Below, piece by piece: positions 33,736 through 43,159 of a stretch of 64,000 bases of DNA. The stretch spans positions 124,001-188,000 of the forward strand of contig NZ_BDAI01000009.1 of NCBI RefSeq assembly GCF_002091755.1, written 5' to 3'. Source of the stretch: Pseudomonas nitroreducens NBRC 12694 (GTDB lineage Bacteria > Pseudomonadota > Gammaproteobacteria > Pseudomonadales > Pseudomonadaceae). The notes under the pieces were generated by a model. The model was given only the letters and a program-made list of their open reading frames with translations, made no database searches and was not told the DNA's origin. The position numbers and the translations under genes were made by a program. Positions within the stretch are counted from its first letter, which is position 1; each line of letters starts with the position of its first letter.

Positions 33736-34836
33736 ATGGCAACTCTTCAGATCGACGGCGTGAGCAAGAGCTACGGCGACCTCGATATTCTCAAGCGGGT
33801 GGATATTTCCATCGATCCGGGCGATTTCCTGGTGCTGCTCGGCCCCTCGGGCTGCGGCAAGTCCACACTGCTCAACCTGATCGCCGGGCTCGACGACATC
33901 AGCGCCGGGGAGATCCGCATCGCCGGCCAGCGGGTGAACGAGCTGTCGCCCAGGGATCGCGACATCGCCATGGTGTTCCAGTCCTATGCGCTGTACCCGA
34001 CCATGAGCGTGCGCGAGAACATCGAGTTCGGCATGAAGATCCGCAAGGTCCCGGCGGCCGAGCGCGCCGAGGCAGTCAAGCGGGTCGCCGCGCTGCTGCA
34101 GATCGAGCCGCTGCTGGAGCGCAAGCCTTCGCAGCTCTCCGGCGGTCAGCGCCAGCGCGTAGCCATGGGCCGTGCCTTGGTGCGCAACCCCAAGTTGTTC
34201 CTGTTCGACGAGCCACTGTCCAACCTCGACGCGAAGCTGCGGGTCGACATGCGCACCGAGATCAAGAAGCTGCACCAGCGCCTGGGCACCACCATCGTCT
34301 ACGTGACCCACGACCAGATCGAAGCCATGACCATGGCCACCAAGGTCGCGGTGATGAAGGACGGCTACGTGCAGCAACTGGCCGACCCGGAAACCATCTA
34401 CGACACGCCGGCCTCTGTGTACGTGGCGCGCTTCGTCGGCTCGCCGGCGATGAACATCATCCCGGCCAGTTTCCGCCTGACCGACCGCGGCCCGCAGTTG
34501 CTGTTCCGCAAGCCGGACGGCAGCACGGTGAGCCTGGGTGACGTGCACATTTCGGACGAGACCGCACGGCAGTATTCCGGCCGCGATGTGCTGGTGGGCA
34601 TCCGCCCGGAAACCTTCCGCAGCGTGACGGCCGGGCAGCCCGGCGCCTTCGACGTGGATGTCGAGGTGATCGAGCCGACCGGACCGGACACCCTGGCCTT
34701 CTTCACCCTCGGCGGCACCGAGGTGATCGCCCGCCTGGAGCCGCGCAGCGTGCAGTCCGGCCGTAGTGCCTGCCTGAGCGTGAACATGGAGAAGGTGGTG
34801 CTGTTCGACCGCGACAGCGAGAAGCGCATCCATTAA
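33736..34836 (+). CDS. ABC transporter ATP-binding protein (UgpC/MalK type)
   Basis: The 366-aa protein has Walker A GPSGCGKST (36-44), Q-loop MVFQSYALYPTMSV, signature LSGGQRQRVAMGRAL, Walker B LFLFDEPLSNLD and the switch His in YVTHDQIEAMT. A C-terminal beta domain of the MalK/UgpC kind (TOBE) follows from about residue 240. It energises uptake by the preceding permeases. Confidence 0.94.
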   Translation: MATLQIDGVSKSYGDLDILKRVDISIDPGDFLVLLGPSGCGKSTLLNLIAGLDDISAGEIRIAGQRVNELSPRDRDIAMVFQSYALYPTMSVRENIEFGMKIRKVPAAERAEAVKRVAALLQIEPLLERKPSQLSGGQRQRVAMGRALVRNPKLFLFDEPLSNLDAKLRVDMRTEIKKLHQRLGTTIVYVTHDQIEAMTMATKVAVMKDGYVQQLADPETIYDTPASVYVARFVGSPAMNIIPASFRLTDRGPQLLFRKPDGSTVSLGDVHISDETARQYSGRDVLVGIRPETFRSVTAGQPGAFDVDVEVIEPTGPDTLAFFTLGGTEVIARLEPRSVQSGRSACLSVNMEKVVLFDRDSEKRIH

Positions 34837-34906
34837 CCCAGTAAGCAACACAGGGCCCGCCAGGGATGGCCGGCACCGTTACCCAAGCAGACCGAGGACT
34901 CAAGTG

Positions 34907-35695
34907 ATGTCGCTTTCCGAATCCGAACTTGCCTGCCACCTGAGCTTCGCCCAGGAGCTTGCCGATGCTGCCGCTGCGCAAGTGCTGCCGTACTTTCGCT
35001 CCACCTATGAGCTGGAGAACAAGGACGCGGGGCACTTCGACCCAGTGACTACAGCGGATCGTGCTGCTGAAAGATTGATGCGCGAGCTGATTGCGCAACG
35101 CTATCCGGACGACGGCATCCTGGGTGAAGAGGAGGGCAGGGTAGTCGGCCGTTCGGGACGTCACTGGGTGCTGGACCCCATCGATGGCACTCGGGCATTC
35201 ATCACCGGGCTTCCCCTGTGGGGTGTGCTGGTGGCGTTCAACGACGGCAACCGTCCGCTCGTGGGCGTGGTCGACCAGCCCTTCACCCGCGAGCGCTTCT
35301 GCGGAAATGGCGCGCGGGCCTGGCTCAATGGCCGCGTGATTGGCTGCCGTCCCTGCGATCGCCTGGAGCAGGCAAGCATCATGAGCACCAGCCCGGAGAA
35401 CTTCGCCACTGCCGGGCACCAGCAGTCCTTCCAGAGGGTCGCCGGGAGGGTGCGCATGACCCGCTATGGCGGTGACTGCTACGCCTTCTGCATGGTCGCC
35501 CTGGGGCAACTGGATGCGGTCATCGAGCCTGCCCTCAAGCCGTACGACATCCAGGCGCTGATCCCGATCATCGAGGGGGCGGGCGGCGTCGTCAGCACCT
35601 GGGAGGGTGGCGACGCGCAGCACGGCGGTGCTGTCGTGGTAAGCGGGGACCGGAGGCTTCATGAGCAGATCCTCGCGAGCCTGGCCGGTGGCTGA
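34907..35695 (+). CDS. Inositol-monophosphatase-family phosphatase (HisN-like)
   Basis: The 262-aa protein has the metal-binding motifs of the IMPase superfamily: GEEEG (73-77), DPIDGTRAF (90-98) and the C-terminal LKPYDIQALIPIIEGAGG. Known members hydrolyse inositol phosphates, histidinol phosphate or sugar phosphates; the DGTRAF form is like histidinol-phosphatase HisN. Together with the HisD-like enzyme this gives two histidine-pathway paralogues in one catabolic region, which may point to an amino-alcohol or polyol phosphate. ATG at 34907 has GAGGA 8 nt upstream; GTG at 34904 is an alternative. It follows the ATPase by 70 nt. Confidence 0.9.
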   Translation: MSLSESELACHLSFAQELADAAAAQVLPYFRSTYELENKDAGHFDPVTTADRAAERLMRELIAQRYPDDGILGEEEGRVVGRSGRHWVLDPIDGTRAFITGLPLWGVLVAFNDGNRPLVGVVDQPFTRERFCGNGARAWLNGRVIGCRPCDRLEQASIMSTSPENFATAGHQQSFQRVAGRVRMTRYGGDCYAFCMVALGQLDAVIEPALKPYDIQALIPIIEGAGGVVSTWEGGDAQHGGAVVVSGDRRLHEQILASLAGG

Positions 35696-35850
35696 GCCGC
35701 TTGCCAACTGATTTCAACTGTTGCGCCTCGGTGCCCGAGCAGGGCCCGGGACGGGGCTCACGGTCTGGCATAGGTTGTCGGCAGCCGGTCCGGGAGCCCT
35801 TTTTTCTGTCGTCAACGCGGTAGCCCGCGTCATATCCAGAGGTGCTTGCG

Positions 35851-36945
35851 ATGATATCCATGAAGGACGTAGCGCTTGCCGCGGGCGTTTCACAGCCAGC
35901 GGTCTCCTACGCCTACAGCGGCTCGCCAAAGGTATCGGCGGCGCAGCGTGAGCACATCTTCGCGGTCGCCGAGGAGCTGGGCTATCCGGGACCCAACCTG
36001 CGCGCGCGCAGCCTGCGCTCGGGGCGTATCGGCGCCATCGGGCTGATCGTCATGGACCAGCTGTCCTACGCCATCGACGACCCCTGGGCCACCGCACTGC
36101 TGCGCGGCATCAGCAATATCAACGAACTGTCCAACGTCGCCCTGACGCTGTTCCCCATGAACAGCCGGCGTCTGGAAGAAGATGGCCAGGGCGGCGACGT
36201 ACACATGGCGGTGCGCGGCCTGGTGGACGGGCTGATCATCTCGACCCTGCCGGACGATCATCCGACCATCCAGTACCTCATCAAGCGCAAGATCCCCTTC
36301 GTCGTGGTCGACTCGCCACGCATCGAGGGCGTGCCCTACGTGGGGATCGATGACCGTGGTGCCGCGCGCGAACAGATGCGCCACGTGCTTGGCCTGGGCC
36401 ATCGGCGGATAGGCATTCTGCTGGAGCGCCTCAAGCCTGACGGCTATCGCGGCATGGTCGACGAGAGACGCTACAACCGCTCCACCGAAATGATCGTTCG
36501 CGAGCGCCTGACTGGCTACCTGGAAGAGGCCGCCACGGTTGGCCTGCGCTTCGAGGACCTGCACGTGATCGAAGCCGGCGGCTTCGATACCGTGGTGGGC
36601 AAGGCCGCCGCCGAGACCCTGCTGCGCAAGCAAGAAGTGACGGCGGTGGTCGCCTGCTCGGACGTCATGGCGTTGTCTTGCCTGGCAGCGGCCCAGTCGC
36701 TGGACGTCGCCGTGCCGGGCGATGTCTCTGTGGTCGGTTTCGACGACATCCCGGAAGCGGCCGAGAAGGGGCTGACCACCATCCGCCAATCGCTATTGGA
36801 AAAGGGCGAGTGCGCGGCGAGGTTCCTTACCGATCTGCTGCATTCGCCTGAGTCCAGAATGCTGCCGCCGAAGGTAAAGATCTACCCGACCAAGCTGGTC
36901 GTCCGGACTTCCACGTCCCAGCCCAAGGCGTTTGACGGCGGATAG
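35851..36945 (+). CDS. LacI-family transcriptional regulator 2
   Basis: The 364-aa protein has a LacI helix-turn-helix (MKDVALAAGVSQPAVSYAY) that is identical over this stretch to that of LacI 1. Identical recognition helices predict overlapping operators. The effector domain is also similar. As the last gene of the transporter operon it is the first candidate to bind the TTATACG(T/A)ATAA operators at 29941 and 30273. ATG at 35851 has AGAGG 8 nt upstream. Confidence 0.9.
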   Translation: MISMKDVALAAGVSQPAVSYAYSGSPKVSAAQREHIFAVAEELGYPGPNLRARSLRSGRIGAIGLIVMDQLSYAIDDPWATALLRGISNINELSNVALTLFPMNSRRLEEDGQGGDVHMAVRGLVDGLIISTLPDDHPTIQYLIKRKIPFVVVDSPRIEGVPYVGIDDRGAAREQMRHVLGLGHRRIGILLERLKPDGYRGMVDERRYNRSTEMIVRERLTGYLEEAATVGLRFEDLHVIEAGGFDTVVGKAAAETLLRKQEVTAVVACSDVMALSCLAAAQSLDVAVPGDVSVVGFDDIPEAAEKGLTTIRQSLLEKGECAARFLTDLLHSPESRMLPPKVKIYPTKLVVRTSTSQPKAFDGG

Positions 36946-37058
36946 CGGCCGTTTGCTGACATTGGTGAAAGGCCGCAATCGACCCAAAGCTGCCGTTCGG
37001 GAAAGGCCGAAACCGGCCGTAGCTGATGACACACCGGTTATAACAACCACTGGGTGGT

Positions 37059-40000
37059 TCATGCAGGCCGTGCCTGCGTAATTGGACTGTGGTAGATCGG
37101 GCGGATGCCGAACCAGATCGCGTACATGGCCGGCAGGAACACCAGGGTCAGCACGGTGCCGGCGAAGGTACCGCCGATCAGGGTGTAAGCGAGCGTGCCC
37201 CAGAACACCGAATGGGTGAGAGGGATGAACGCCAGGATCGCAGCCAACGCGGTAAGAATCACCGGTCGGGCACGCTGCACGGTGGCCTCGACCACGGCGC
37301 GGAACGGATCGAGACCTGCCGCCTCGTTCTGGCGGATCTGCCCGATCAATATCAGCGTGTTGCGCATGAGGATGCCAGACAGCGCGATCAGCCCCACCAG
37401 CGCGTTAATGCCGAACGGTTGCTGGAACAGGATCAGTGTCGGCACTACACCGATCAGCCCCAGCGGGCTGGTGAGAAAGACCATGATCATCGCGGCGATC
37501 GAGCGCACCTGCAGGATGATAATGATCAGCGTGACGGCCAGCATGATCGGGAATAGCGGCAGCATGGCCTTGCTGGCTTTGCCCGATTCCTCGATGGAGC
37601 CCGCTTGCTCGATGCGATAGCCGCTTTGCAGCCGTTCGATGATGGGTTGCAACTGCTGGCTGATGGCGGTCGACACGTCTGGCGGCTGTAGGCCTTCAGC
37701 GATATCGCCGCGCACGGTGAGGGTCGGCATGCGATCCCGCCAGCGCATGATCGGCTCTTCCATGCGCACTTCCACTTCGCCCACCTGCGACAGCGGGATG
37801 CGCTGACCATTGGCACCGGCCAGGGTGAAATCCATCATCCGCGCCGGGTCGAAGCGAATATCACCGGCGGCACGGGCCATCACCTGTACCGTGCGGATGT
37901 CTTCGCGCACGGCGGTAACGGGCACGCCGCTGAGCAAAAACTGCAGTTGCTGCGCGACGGCACTGGAGGTCAGCCCCACCGCTTGCAAGCGATCCTGCTG
38001 CAGATTGAAGTGCAGCGTGGGAACTCGGGTGCCCCAATCGGTATTGACTGTGCGCATCAGCGGGCTGGCCTCCATCACTTGGCGCACCTCGGTGGCGATC
38101 TCACGCAGGCGCTGCGGATCCGGGCCGGTGATCCGGTAGGCCACCGGATACGGCGAGTATGGGCCGAACACCAATTGACTGACACGTACCTGCGCCTCGC
38201 TGGCCAGCCCCTCGGCAATCGCCTTGCGCAGCCTGTGCTTGAGCGCCTCGCGCTCTTCCGGGTTGTCGGTGCGTACGACGATCTTGGCGAACGACGGATC
38301 TGGCAACTCTGGGCTCATGGCCATGAAGAAGCGTGGCGCGCCCTGGCCGACGTAGGCCGTGACGATCTTCGCCTCTGCCTGTTGGGCCAGCCAGGTCTCG
38401 ACTTTTTCCGCAGCGGCGCTGGTCTGGAGAATCGAGGTGCCATAAGGCATCTGTACCTCGACCATCACTTCGGGGCGGTCGGATATGGGGAAGAACTGCT
38501 TCTTGACCAGCGCCATGCCGAGCACGGTCGTCACGAACAGCCCGACCACTGAGCCTGCGACCAGCCACTTATGGGCGATGACCTTACCCAAAATCCGACG
38601 AAAGCGGTTGTAACGCGGGGTGTTGTAGATTGCGTCGTGACCGCCCTCGACCTTCTTGATCGCCGGCAGCAGCTTGACGCCGAAGTACGGCGTGAAGATC
38701 ACCGCGACCAGCCAGGAGGCGATCAATGCGATACCAACGATCCAGAACATGTTGCTGGTGTATTCTCCGGCCGTGGAGCGGGCGAAACCGTTGGGCATGA
38801 AGCCGACGGCAGTGACCAGGGTGCCGGAGAGCATCGGCGCCGCTGTGTGGCTCCAGGCGTAAGCAGAGGCTCGCACGCGGTCGTAGCCTTCCTCCATCTT
38901 CACCACCATCATCTCGATGGCGATGATCGCATCGTCCACCAGCAGACCTAGGGCGAGGATCAGCGAGCCCAGGGTGATGCGATCGAAGTTCTTGCCGCTG
39001 GCGGCCATCACCACGAAGACCATCGCCAGGGTCAGCGGCACCGCCACTGCGACCACAACGCCGACGCGCCAGCCCATGCTGACGAAGCACACCAGCATGA
39101 CCACCAGCAGCGCGACGAAGAATTTGATCATGAACTCGTCGACGGACGCGCTGATGTTGACGGCCTGGTCTGTGACCTTGCTCAGGCTCATGCCCAGCGG
39201 TAGTTCAGCGTTGATCTGCTGCGCCTCATCGTTCAAGGCCTTGCCCAGATCGAGCCCGTTCCAGCCTTCACGCATGATGATGCCGAGCAACAGGGCCGGT
39301 TCGCCGCCGTTGCGAATCAGGAAGGTGGCTGGATCTTCGTAGCCGCGCTTGACCGTGGCGACATCGGAAAGCTTCAAGGTGCGACCTTGAGCGATGATCG
39401 GGGTGTCACGAATCTTCTCTAGTTCATCGAAAGCACCATCCAGGCGCAGGAACACGTCTGGGCCGAGGGTTTCCACGGAGCCGGCCGGGGTCAGGGCGTT
39501 CTGCCCATTGAGCGCGGCGAACACGTCCTGTGGGCCGATGCCTAGGGTGGCCAGGCGCTCGTGGGAGAACTCGACAAAGATGCGCTCGGCTTGCTCGCCG
39601 ATGATGTTGACCTTTTTCACGCCGGGTACATGCAGCAGACGCTGACGCAGGGTCTCGGCGTCGCGCACCAGGTGGCGCTGCGGCTCGCCCCTGGCTTTGA
39701 GCGCGAACAGGGCGAAGGTGACGTCCGAATACTCATCGTTGACCATCGGGCCGATAACCCCGGCAGGCAGCGTCTTGGCCTCGTCGCTGATCTTCTTGCG
39801 CGCCTGGTAAAACTCCTCGGGCACCTCTGAGGGTGGGGTGGTGTCGAGCAGCGACAGGGTGGTGAACGCCAGCCCCGGGCGTGTATAGGTCTCGCTGCGG
39901 TCGTACCAGCGCAGTTCCTGCAGGCGTTTCTCGATTTTCTCGGCGACCTGATCCTGCATTTCCTGGGCGGTGGCCCCCGGCCAGGCGGTGACAATGGTCA

Positions 40001-40148
40001 TTACCTTGATGGTGAAGGCCGGGTCTTCTGCCCGCCCGAGCTTGAAGAAGGCGACCAGACCCGCCAGGGAAATCAGGCAGACCAGGAACAGGGTGACGGA
40101 GCGCTCGCGCACGGCGAGTGCGGAAAGGTTGAAACGACCTTCGCTCAT
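37059..40148 (-). CDS. RND efflux transporter, inner-membrane permease
   Basis: The 1029-aa protein is the usual length for HAE1/RND pumps. It has the 12-helix layout with two large periplasmic loops (about residues 35-335 and 555-860). The proton-relay pair of Asp residues in helix 4 is present (LALGLLVDDAIIAIE). The N-terminal FFKLGRAEDPAFTIKVM is typical of the TriC/VexF-like branch. It forms a tripartite pump with the adaptor encoded upstream and an outer-membrane channel encoded elsewhere. Its ATG overlaps the adaptor stop (ATGA at 40145-40148). The substrate is unknown. Confidence 0.93.
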   Translation of the reverse strand: MSEGRFNLSALAVRERSVTLFLVCLISLAGLVAFFKLGRAEDPAFTIKVMTIVTAWPGATAQEMQDQVAEKIEKRLQELRWYDRSETYTRPGLAFTTLSLLDTTPPSEVPEEFYQARKKISDEAKTLPAGVIGPMVNDEYSDVTFALFALKARGEPQRHLVRDAETLRQRLLHVPGVKKVNIIGEQAERIFVEFSHERLATLGIGPQDVFAALNGQNALTPAGSVETLGPDVFLRLDGAFDELEKIRDTPIIAQGRTLKLSDVATVKRGYEDPATFLIRNGGEPALLLGIIMREGWNGLDLGKALNDEAQQINAELPLGMSLSKVTDQAVNISASVDEFMIKFFVALLVVMLVCFVSMGWRVGVVVAVAVPLTLAMVFVVMAASGKNFDRITLGSLILALGLLVDDAIIAIEMMVVKMEEGYDRVRASAYAWSHTAAPMLSGTLVTAVGFMPNGFARSTAGEYTSNMFWIVGIALIASWLVAVIFTPYFGVKLLPAIKKVEGGHDAIYNTPRYNRFRRILGKVIAHKWLVAGSVVGLFVTTVLGMALVKKQFFPISDRPEVMVEVQMPYGTSILQTSAAAEKVETWLAQQAEAKIVTAYVGQGAPRFFMAMSPELPDPSFAKIVVRTDNPEEREALKHRLRKAIAEGLASEAQVRVSQLVFGPYSPYPVAYRITGPDPQRLREIATEVRQVMEASPLMRTVNTDWGTRVPTLHFNLQQDRLQAVGLTSSAVAQQLQFLLSGVPVTAVREDIRTVQVMARAAGDIRFDPARMMDFTLAGANGQRIPLSQVGEVEVRMEEPIMRWRDRMPTLTVRGDIAEGLQPPDVSTAISQQLQPIIERLQSGYRIEQAGSIEESGKASKAMLPLFPIMLAVTLIIIILQVRSIAAMIMVFLTSPLGLIGVVPTLILFQQPFGINALVGLIALSGILMRNTLILIGQIRQNEAAGLDPFRAVVEATVQRARPVILTALAAILAFIPLTHSVFWGTLAYTLIGGTFAGTVLTLVFLPAMYAIWFGIRPIYHSPITQARPA

Positions 40149-41260
40149 GGCTGGCCTTCCTCGGTTGCCGCCACGGTGACCGGCTCGGCCAGGCGAACGG
40201 CTTGGCCGTCGCGCAGTAGGTGCGCACCGAGAGCGACGATCTGGTCGCCCGGCTTGATCGCGCCGCTGATGCGGGCGCTCTCATCATCCAGCGACTGAAC
40301 GCTGACGGGCGTCCACTCCACGTGCGCCGGTTCTCCGCGAATCACCCAGATGCCAGGCCCGTTACCTCCGTCGTACAGAGCGGCAATGGGCACCTGCACT
40401 GCGCTCGTTAGGGCGGTCTGCTGCTCGCTGATTTGCACGGTGATGGTGGTGCCCAGCGGCGCGTTAGCCAGCTCGTCATCGAGCACGTAGCGCGCCTCGA
40501 AGGTGCGGGTCTGGCGGTCGGCGACATCCGACAACTGGCGCAGCCGGGTGGCGACGCTGATGTCTTGCCTGCCGAAGAGTCTGGCCTCAGCAGTGGAGCC
40601 GACTGCCGGGCGTAGGGTTTCCGGCAGTTGCACCAGCGCTTCGCGTGGGCCGGCATGTGCGAGCCGTACGACGGCCTGGCCGGCGCTGACCACCTGGCCT
40701 GGCTCGGCCAGTGTTTCCATGACGATGCCATCGGCATCGGCGAGCAACTCGGCGTAGCGGGTGGCGTTATCGGCAACCTTGGCTTGTGCCTCGGCTGCAC
40801 TGAGTTGCGCGCGAGCCGCATCCGCCGCTGCCTTGTATTGGTCGTAGGCGGATGCCGACACCGCGCCAGTGCCGCGTAGGGCGCGGTAACGAGCTTCGTC
40901 ATCGCTGGCCTGCCGAGCCCTTGCTCGCGCGGCGGCCACCGCCTCGCGCTGTGCATGAGCGGCGAGTTGCAGGTCGATAGGATCCAGACGCAAAAGCACC
41001 TGGCCACGCTTGACGGTCTGGCCGGTATCGACCAGGCGCTGCAACACCTTGCCGGACACGCGGAAACCCAGGTCGCTCTGCACTCTGGCCGCGACGATGC
41101 CGGTGAAGGAACGTGATGTAACGGTTGCCGACTGGATGATGGTGGCGCGAACCAGTGGCGCGTCAGTGCGGGGATCGGGGGGCGTCTGGTCGCTGCAGGC
41201 GACTAGCACGAACGGCATCACGCCGACCAGAGTGGACAAAAGGAGGTTGCGCCGGCGCAT
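40145..41260 (-). CDS. RND efflux periplasmic adaptor lipoprotein
   Basis: The 371-aa protein has an N-terminal lipoprotein signal with lipobox LVAC (Cys at about residue 22). The membrane-fusion-protein order follows: a lipoyl half (GFRVSGKVLQRLVDTGQTVKRGQ), an Ala/Arg-rich helical hairpin (about 105-165), the second lipoyl half and a beta-barrel region. It links the permease to an outer-membrane channel. A TetR gene lies upstream on the same strand with a putative operator between them. Confidence 0.92.
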   Translation of the reverse strand: MRRRNLLLSTLVGVMPFVLVACSDQTPPDPRTDAPLVRATIIQSATVTSRSFTGIVAARVQSDLGFRVSGKVLQRLVDTGQTVKRGQVLLRLDPIDLQLAAHAQREAVAAARARARQASDDEARYRALRGTGAVSASAYDQYKAAADAARAQLSAAEAQAKVADNATRYAELLADADGIVMETLAEPGQVVSAGQAVVRLAHAGPREALVQLPETLRPAVGSTAEARLFGRQDISVATRLRQLSDVADRQTRTFEARYVLDDELANAPLGTTITVQISEQQTALTSAVQVPIAALYDGGNGPGIWVIRGEPAHVEWTPVSVQSLDDESARISGAIKPGDQIVALGAHLLRDGQAVRLAEPVTVAATEEGQP

Positions 41261-41302
41261 GAGGAACCCGTTGCGAAGTCGTAGGAAGCCTCACTTTGAT
41301 TC

Positions 41303-41330
41303 TAGTGACCAATTTAGTCAATAGTCACTA
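41303..41330. promoter_or_regulatory. Putative TetR operator upstream of the efflux operon
   Basis: TAGTGAC (41303-41309) and GTCACTA (41324-41330) form an inverted repeat, with a further TTAGTCA (41314-41320) between them. The same word occurs upstream of the TetR gene (41986-41996). It lies 43 nt before the adaptor start. Confidence 0.6.
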
Positions 41331-41331
41331 A

Positions 41332-41949
41332 TCAGGGTGACAGACTCCGCAACACTAGGCTGGACAGCAGGGTCGGAGCTTCAGCGGTGGTTTCGAGCCC
41401 GTACTGGAGCAGCAGCGGGTTAAAATAGGGGCGCATGATCAAGTGGATCGCGCGGGTGGTTTCGTCCAGGGGCGTCTTGCGCTCGAAGTCGCCGCTCTGC
41501 CGGCCCTGCTGCAGGATCTCGCGAAGGGTCTGCTCGATGAAGCCTTCGTAGAGCAAGGTTGCCGGCCAGCGCCCGTAGGCGGCGGAGGCAGCTATCTCGT
41601 AGAGTTTGCGATCCTGGAAGAACAGCTGCAGGCAGGCTTCCACTAGCGCCTTAAGCATGCGCCGTAGCTTCTCGGGCGGGCTGTCCACCTCATCGATGGC
41701 GGCCCTTACCTCGGTCTGTATCTGCTGCAGGCAGTTCGAGCAGATCATTTCGCCGATGGCCTGCTTGGACTCGAAGAACTTGTAGATATAGGCCTTGGAA
41801 AAACCGATGGCCTTGGCCAGGTCGGAAACCGTGGTCTTCTCGTAGCCATACAGGCGGAAGTGCTCGGTCGCCGCTGCTACGATCTGATCACGCACCTCGT
41901 GATCCATTGGGCCACGTGCTGCAACTTTGGGGGAGGGGGTCTTGTTCAT
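41332..41949 (-). CDS. TetR-family transcriptional repressor
   Basis: The 205-aa protein has an N-terminal TetR helix-turn-helix (FRLYGYEKTTVSDLAKAIGFSKAYIYKFFESK) and a helical ligand-binding domain. It lies directly upstream of the RND genes and probably represses them and itself, given TTAGTSACTAA-like words on both sides. ATG at 41949 is used because the upstream extension (to 41985) would overlap the operator; the ribosome site is weak. Confidence 0.9.
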   Translation of the reverse strand: MNKTPSPKVAARGPMDHEVRDQIVAAATEHFRLYGYEKTTVSDLAKAIGFSKAYIYKFFESKQAIGEMICSNCLQQIQTEVRAAIDEVDSPPEKLRRMLKALVEACLQLFFQDRKLYEIAASAAYGRWPATLLYEGFIEQTLREILQQGRQSGDFERKTPLDETTRAIHLIMRPYFNPLLLQYGLETTAEAPTLLSSLVLRSLSP

Positions 41950-41985
41950 GGGTGATAGCCTACAGAGCGGCATGGTGATAGACAA

Positions 41986-41996
41986 TTAGTGACTAA
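41986..41996. promoter_or_regulatory. Putative TetR operator upstream of tetR
   Basis: TTAGTGACTAA is a near-perfect 11-bp palindrome, related to the operator-like repeats at 41303-41330. Its place, about 37 nt before the repressor start, suits autoregulation. Confidence 0.55.
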
Positions 41997-42139
41997 AATG
42001 TATTATGGTCACAAATTCTGCGATCTCCTCCTTGCCCTGGAAGAACATCCCACGCCGTCGAAGCAATTCCTCGTTGTACTGATGAGCACCGGCCTGGTGG
42101 CAGGCTCGATCTAGAGAACTGATGATAGCGATGCCGATA

Positions 42140-42163
42140 GTCCGCTATTGGCCGGAAGCGGAC
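42140..42163 (-). repeat. Dispersed short repeat, copy 3
   Basis: Read on the minus strand, this 24-nt element with core CTTCCGGCCAATAGC matches copies 1 and 2 at about 20 of 24 positions. It is intergenic, directly after the SPFH gene stop. Confidence 0.5.
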
Positions 42164-42172
42164 AAATCCTGT

Positions 42173-43159
42173 CTAAGGAACGGCTGCATCAACCCGTTCG
42201 GCGTGCACGCCCGCTGTGCTGCGTTCATCCTGGCTGCGCCCCATTGTTGACGGTCTGTCGATGTTCGCCTGCACATTGACTCGCGGACTCTCATGCGAAG
42301 GTTCGTCGCTGGCATGGATCGTACCGGCCTGGGTGGCCACCGCAGCTGCGACGGCGACAGTCGGATTCATGCTGTCGACCATGGAGCTGGGAATGAGGAT
42401 GGTGGTTCCGCGCTCCTTGGTGGTCTCGTAGATGATGTTCATTGCGCGCAACTGCAGGGCCGTAGGCTGACCGGCATAGATCGTGGCTGCTTCCACAAAC
42501 CGTCCGGCGATTTCCGCTTCTGCTGAGCCCAGGATGATTCGCGCCTGCTTCTCGCGTTCAGCCTGCGCCTGGCGTGACATGGCGTCCTGCAATGCCACCG
42601 GGATGGCCACGTCGCGGATCTCCACCGAGCCGACGGTGACACCCCATTTCTGGGTCTTTTCACCAATCTCGCGGCACAACTGCTGATCGGAGCTGCTTCG
42701 ATCGGATAGCAGCGCGGCCAGCATCGACGAACCGATCATTTCCCGCAGAGAGGTCTGTGCTACCCGGTCGATGGCCTGCCGGTAGTCGGTGATAGCCAGT
42801 GCCGCTTTGCGGGCGTCGTGCACGTGCCAGAAGATGATGGCGTCGACGTTCACCGGCACTGTATCGCGAGTCAGTGCCTGCTCGGCATTGAACGCCGTGG
42901 TCTGGATTCGCTCGTCGATCACAGCGACGACGCTGTCCAGGACCGGAATGATCATGAACAGTCCGGGCCCGCGCACGCCTTGCAGGTTACCTGCGCGCAA
43001 CACGACGAATTTCTGCCAGGTATTGGCCATCTTGAGGGACAGCGAGACGACCAGTGCGCACACCAGCACAACGATGCCCACAACCGAGTGGCCAAGGTAG
43101 ATGAGGACGGCACCGATGGCCGTCAGAACCGTGACGATGAAGAGGGTGATGGGGTTCAT
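42173..43159 (-). CDS. SPFH/Band 7 (stomatin-like) membrane protein
   Basis: The 328-aa protein has two closely spaced N-terminal hydrophobic segments (about residues 4-45), then a Band 7/SPFH domain: FVVLRAGNLQGVRGPGLFMIIPVLD, VNVDAIIFWHVHDARKAA and the coiled-coil-forming QAQAEREKQARIILGSAEAEIAGRFVEAA. The C-terminal tail is hydrophilic. Stomatin-like proteins organise membrane microdomains and protease complexes; the usual NfeD partner gene is not next to it. ATG at 43159 has AGGAGG upstream (the in-frame ATG at 43174 lies before that site). Confidence 0.9.
   Translation of the reverse strand: MNPITLFIVTVLTAIGAVLIYLGHSVVGIVVLVCALVVSLSLKMANTWQKFVVLRAGNLQGVRGPGLFMIIPVLDSVVAVIDERIQTTAFNAEQALTRDTVPVNVDAIIFWHVHDARKAALAITDYRQAIDRVAQTSLREMIGSSMLAALLSDRSSSDQQLCREIGEKTQKWGVTVGSVEIRDVAIPVALQDAMSRQAQAEREKQARIILGSAEAEIAGRFVEAATIYAGQPTALQLRAMNIIYETTKERGTTILIPSSMVDSMNPTVAVAAAVATQAGTIHASDEPSHESPRVNVQANIDRPSTMGRSQDERSTAGVHAERVDAAVP

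Noticed and set aside
33151..34851. 566-codon minus-strand frame
   Set aside because: Antisense shadow of the permease and ATPase genes.
37034..37046. GGTTATAACAACC as a third LacI operator
   Set aside because: Only one half matches the 29941 palindrome, and it lies past the end of the operon between convergent genes.
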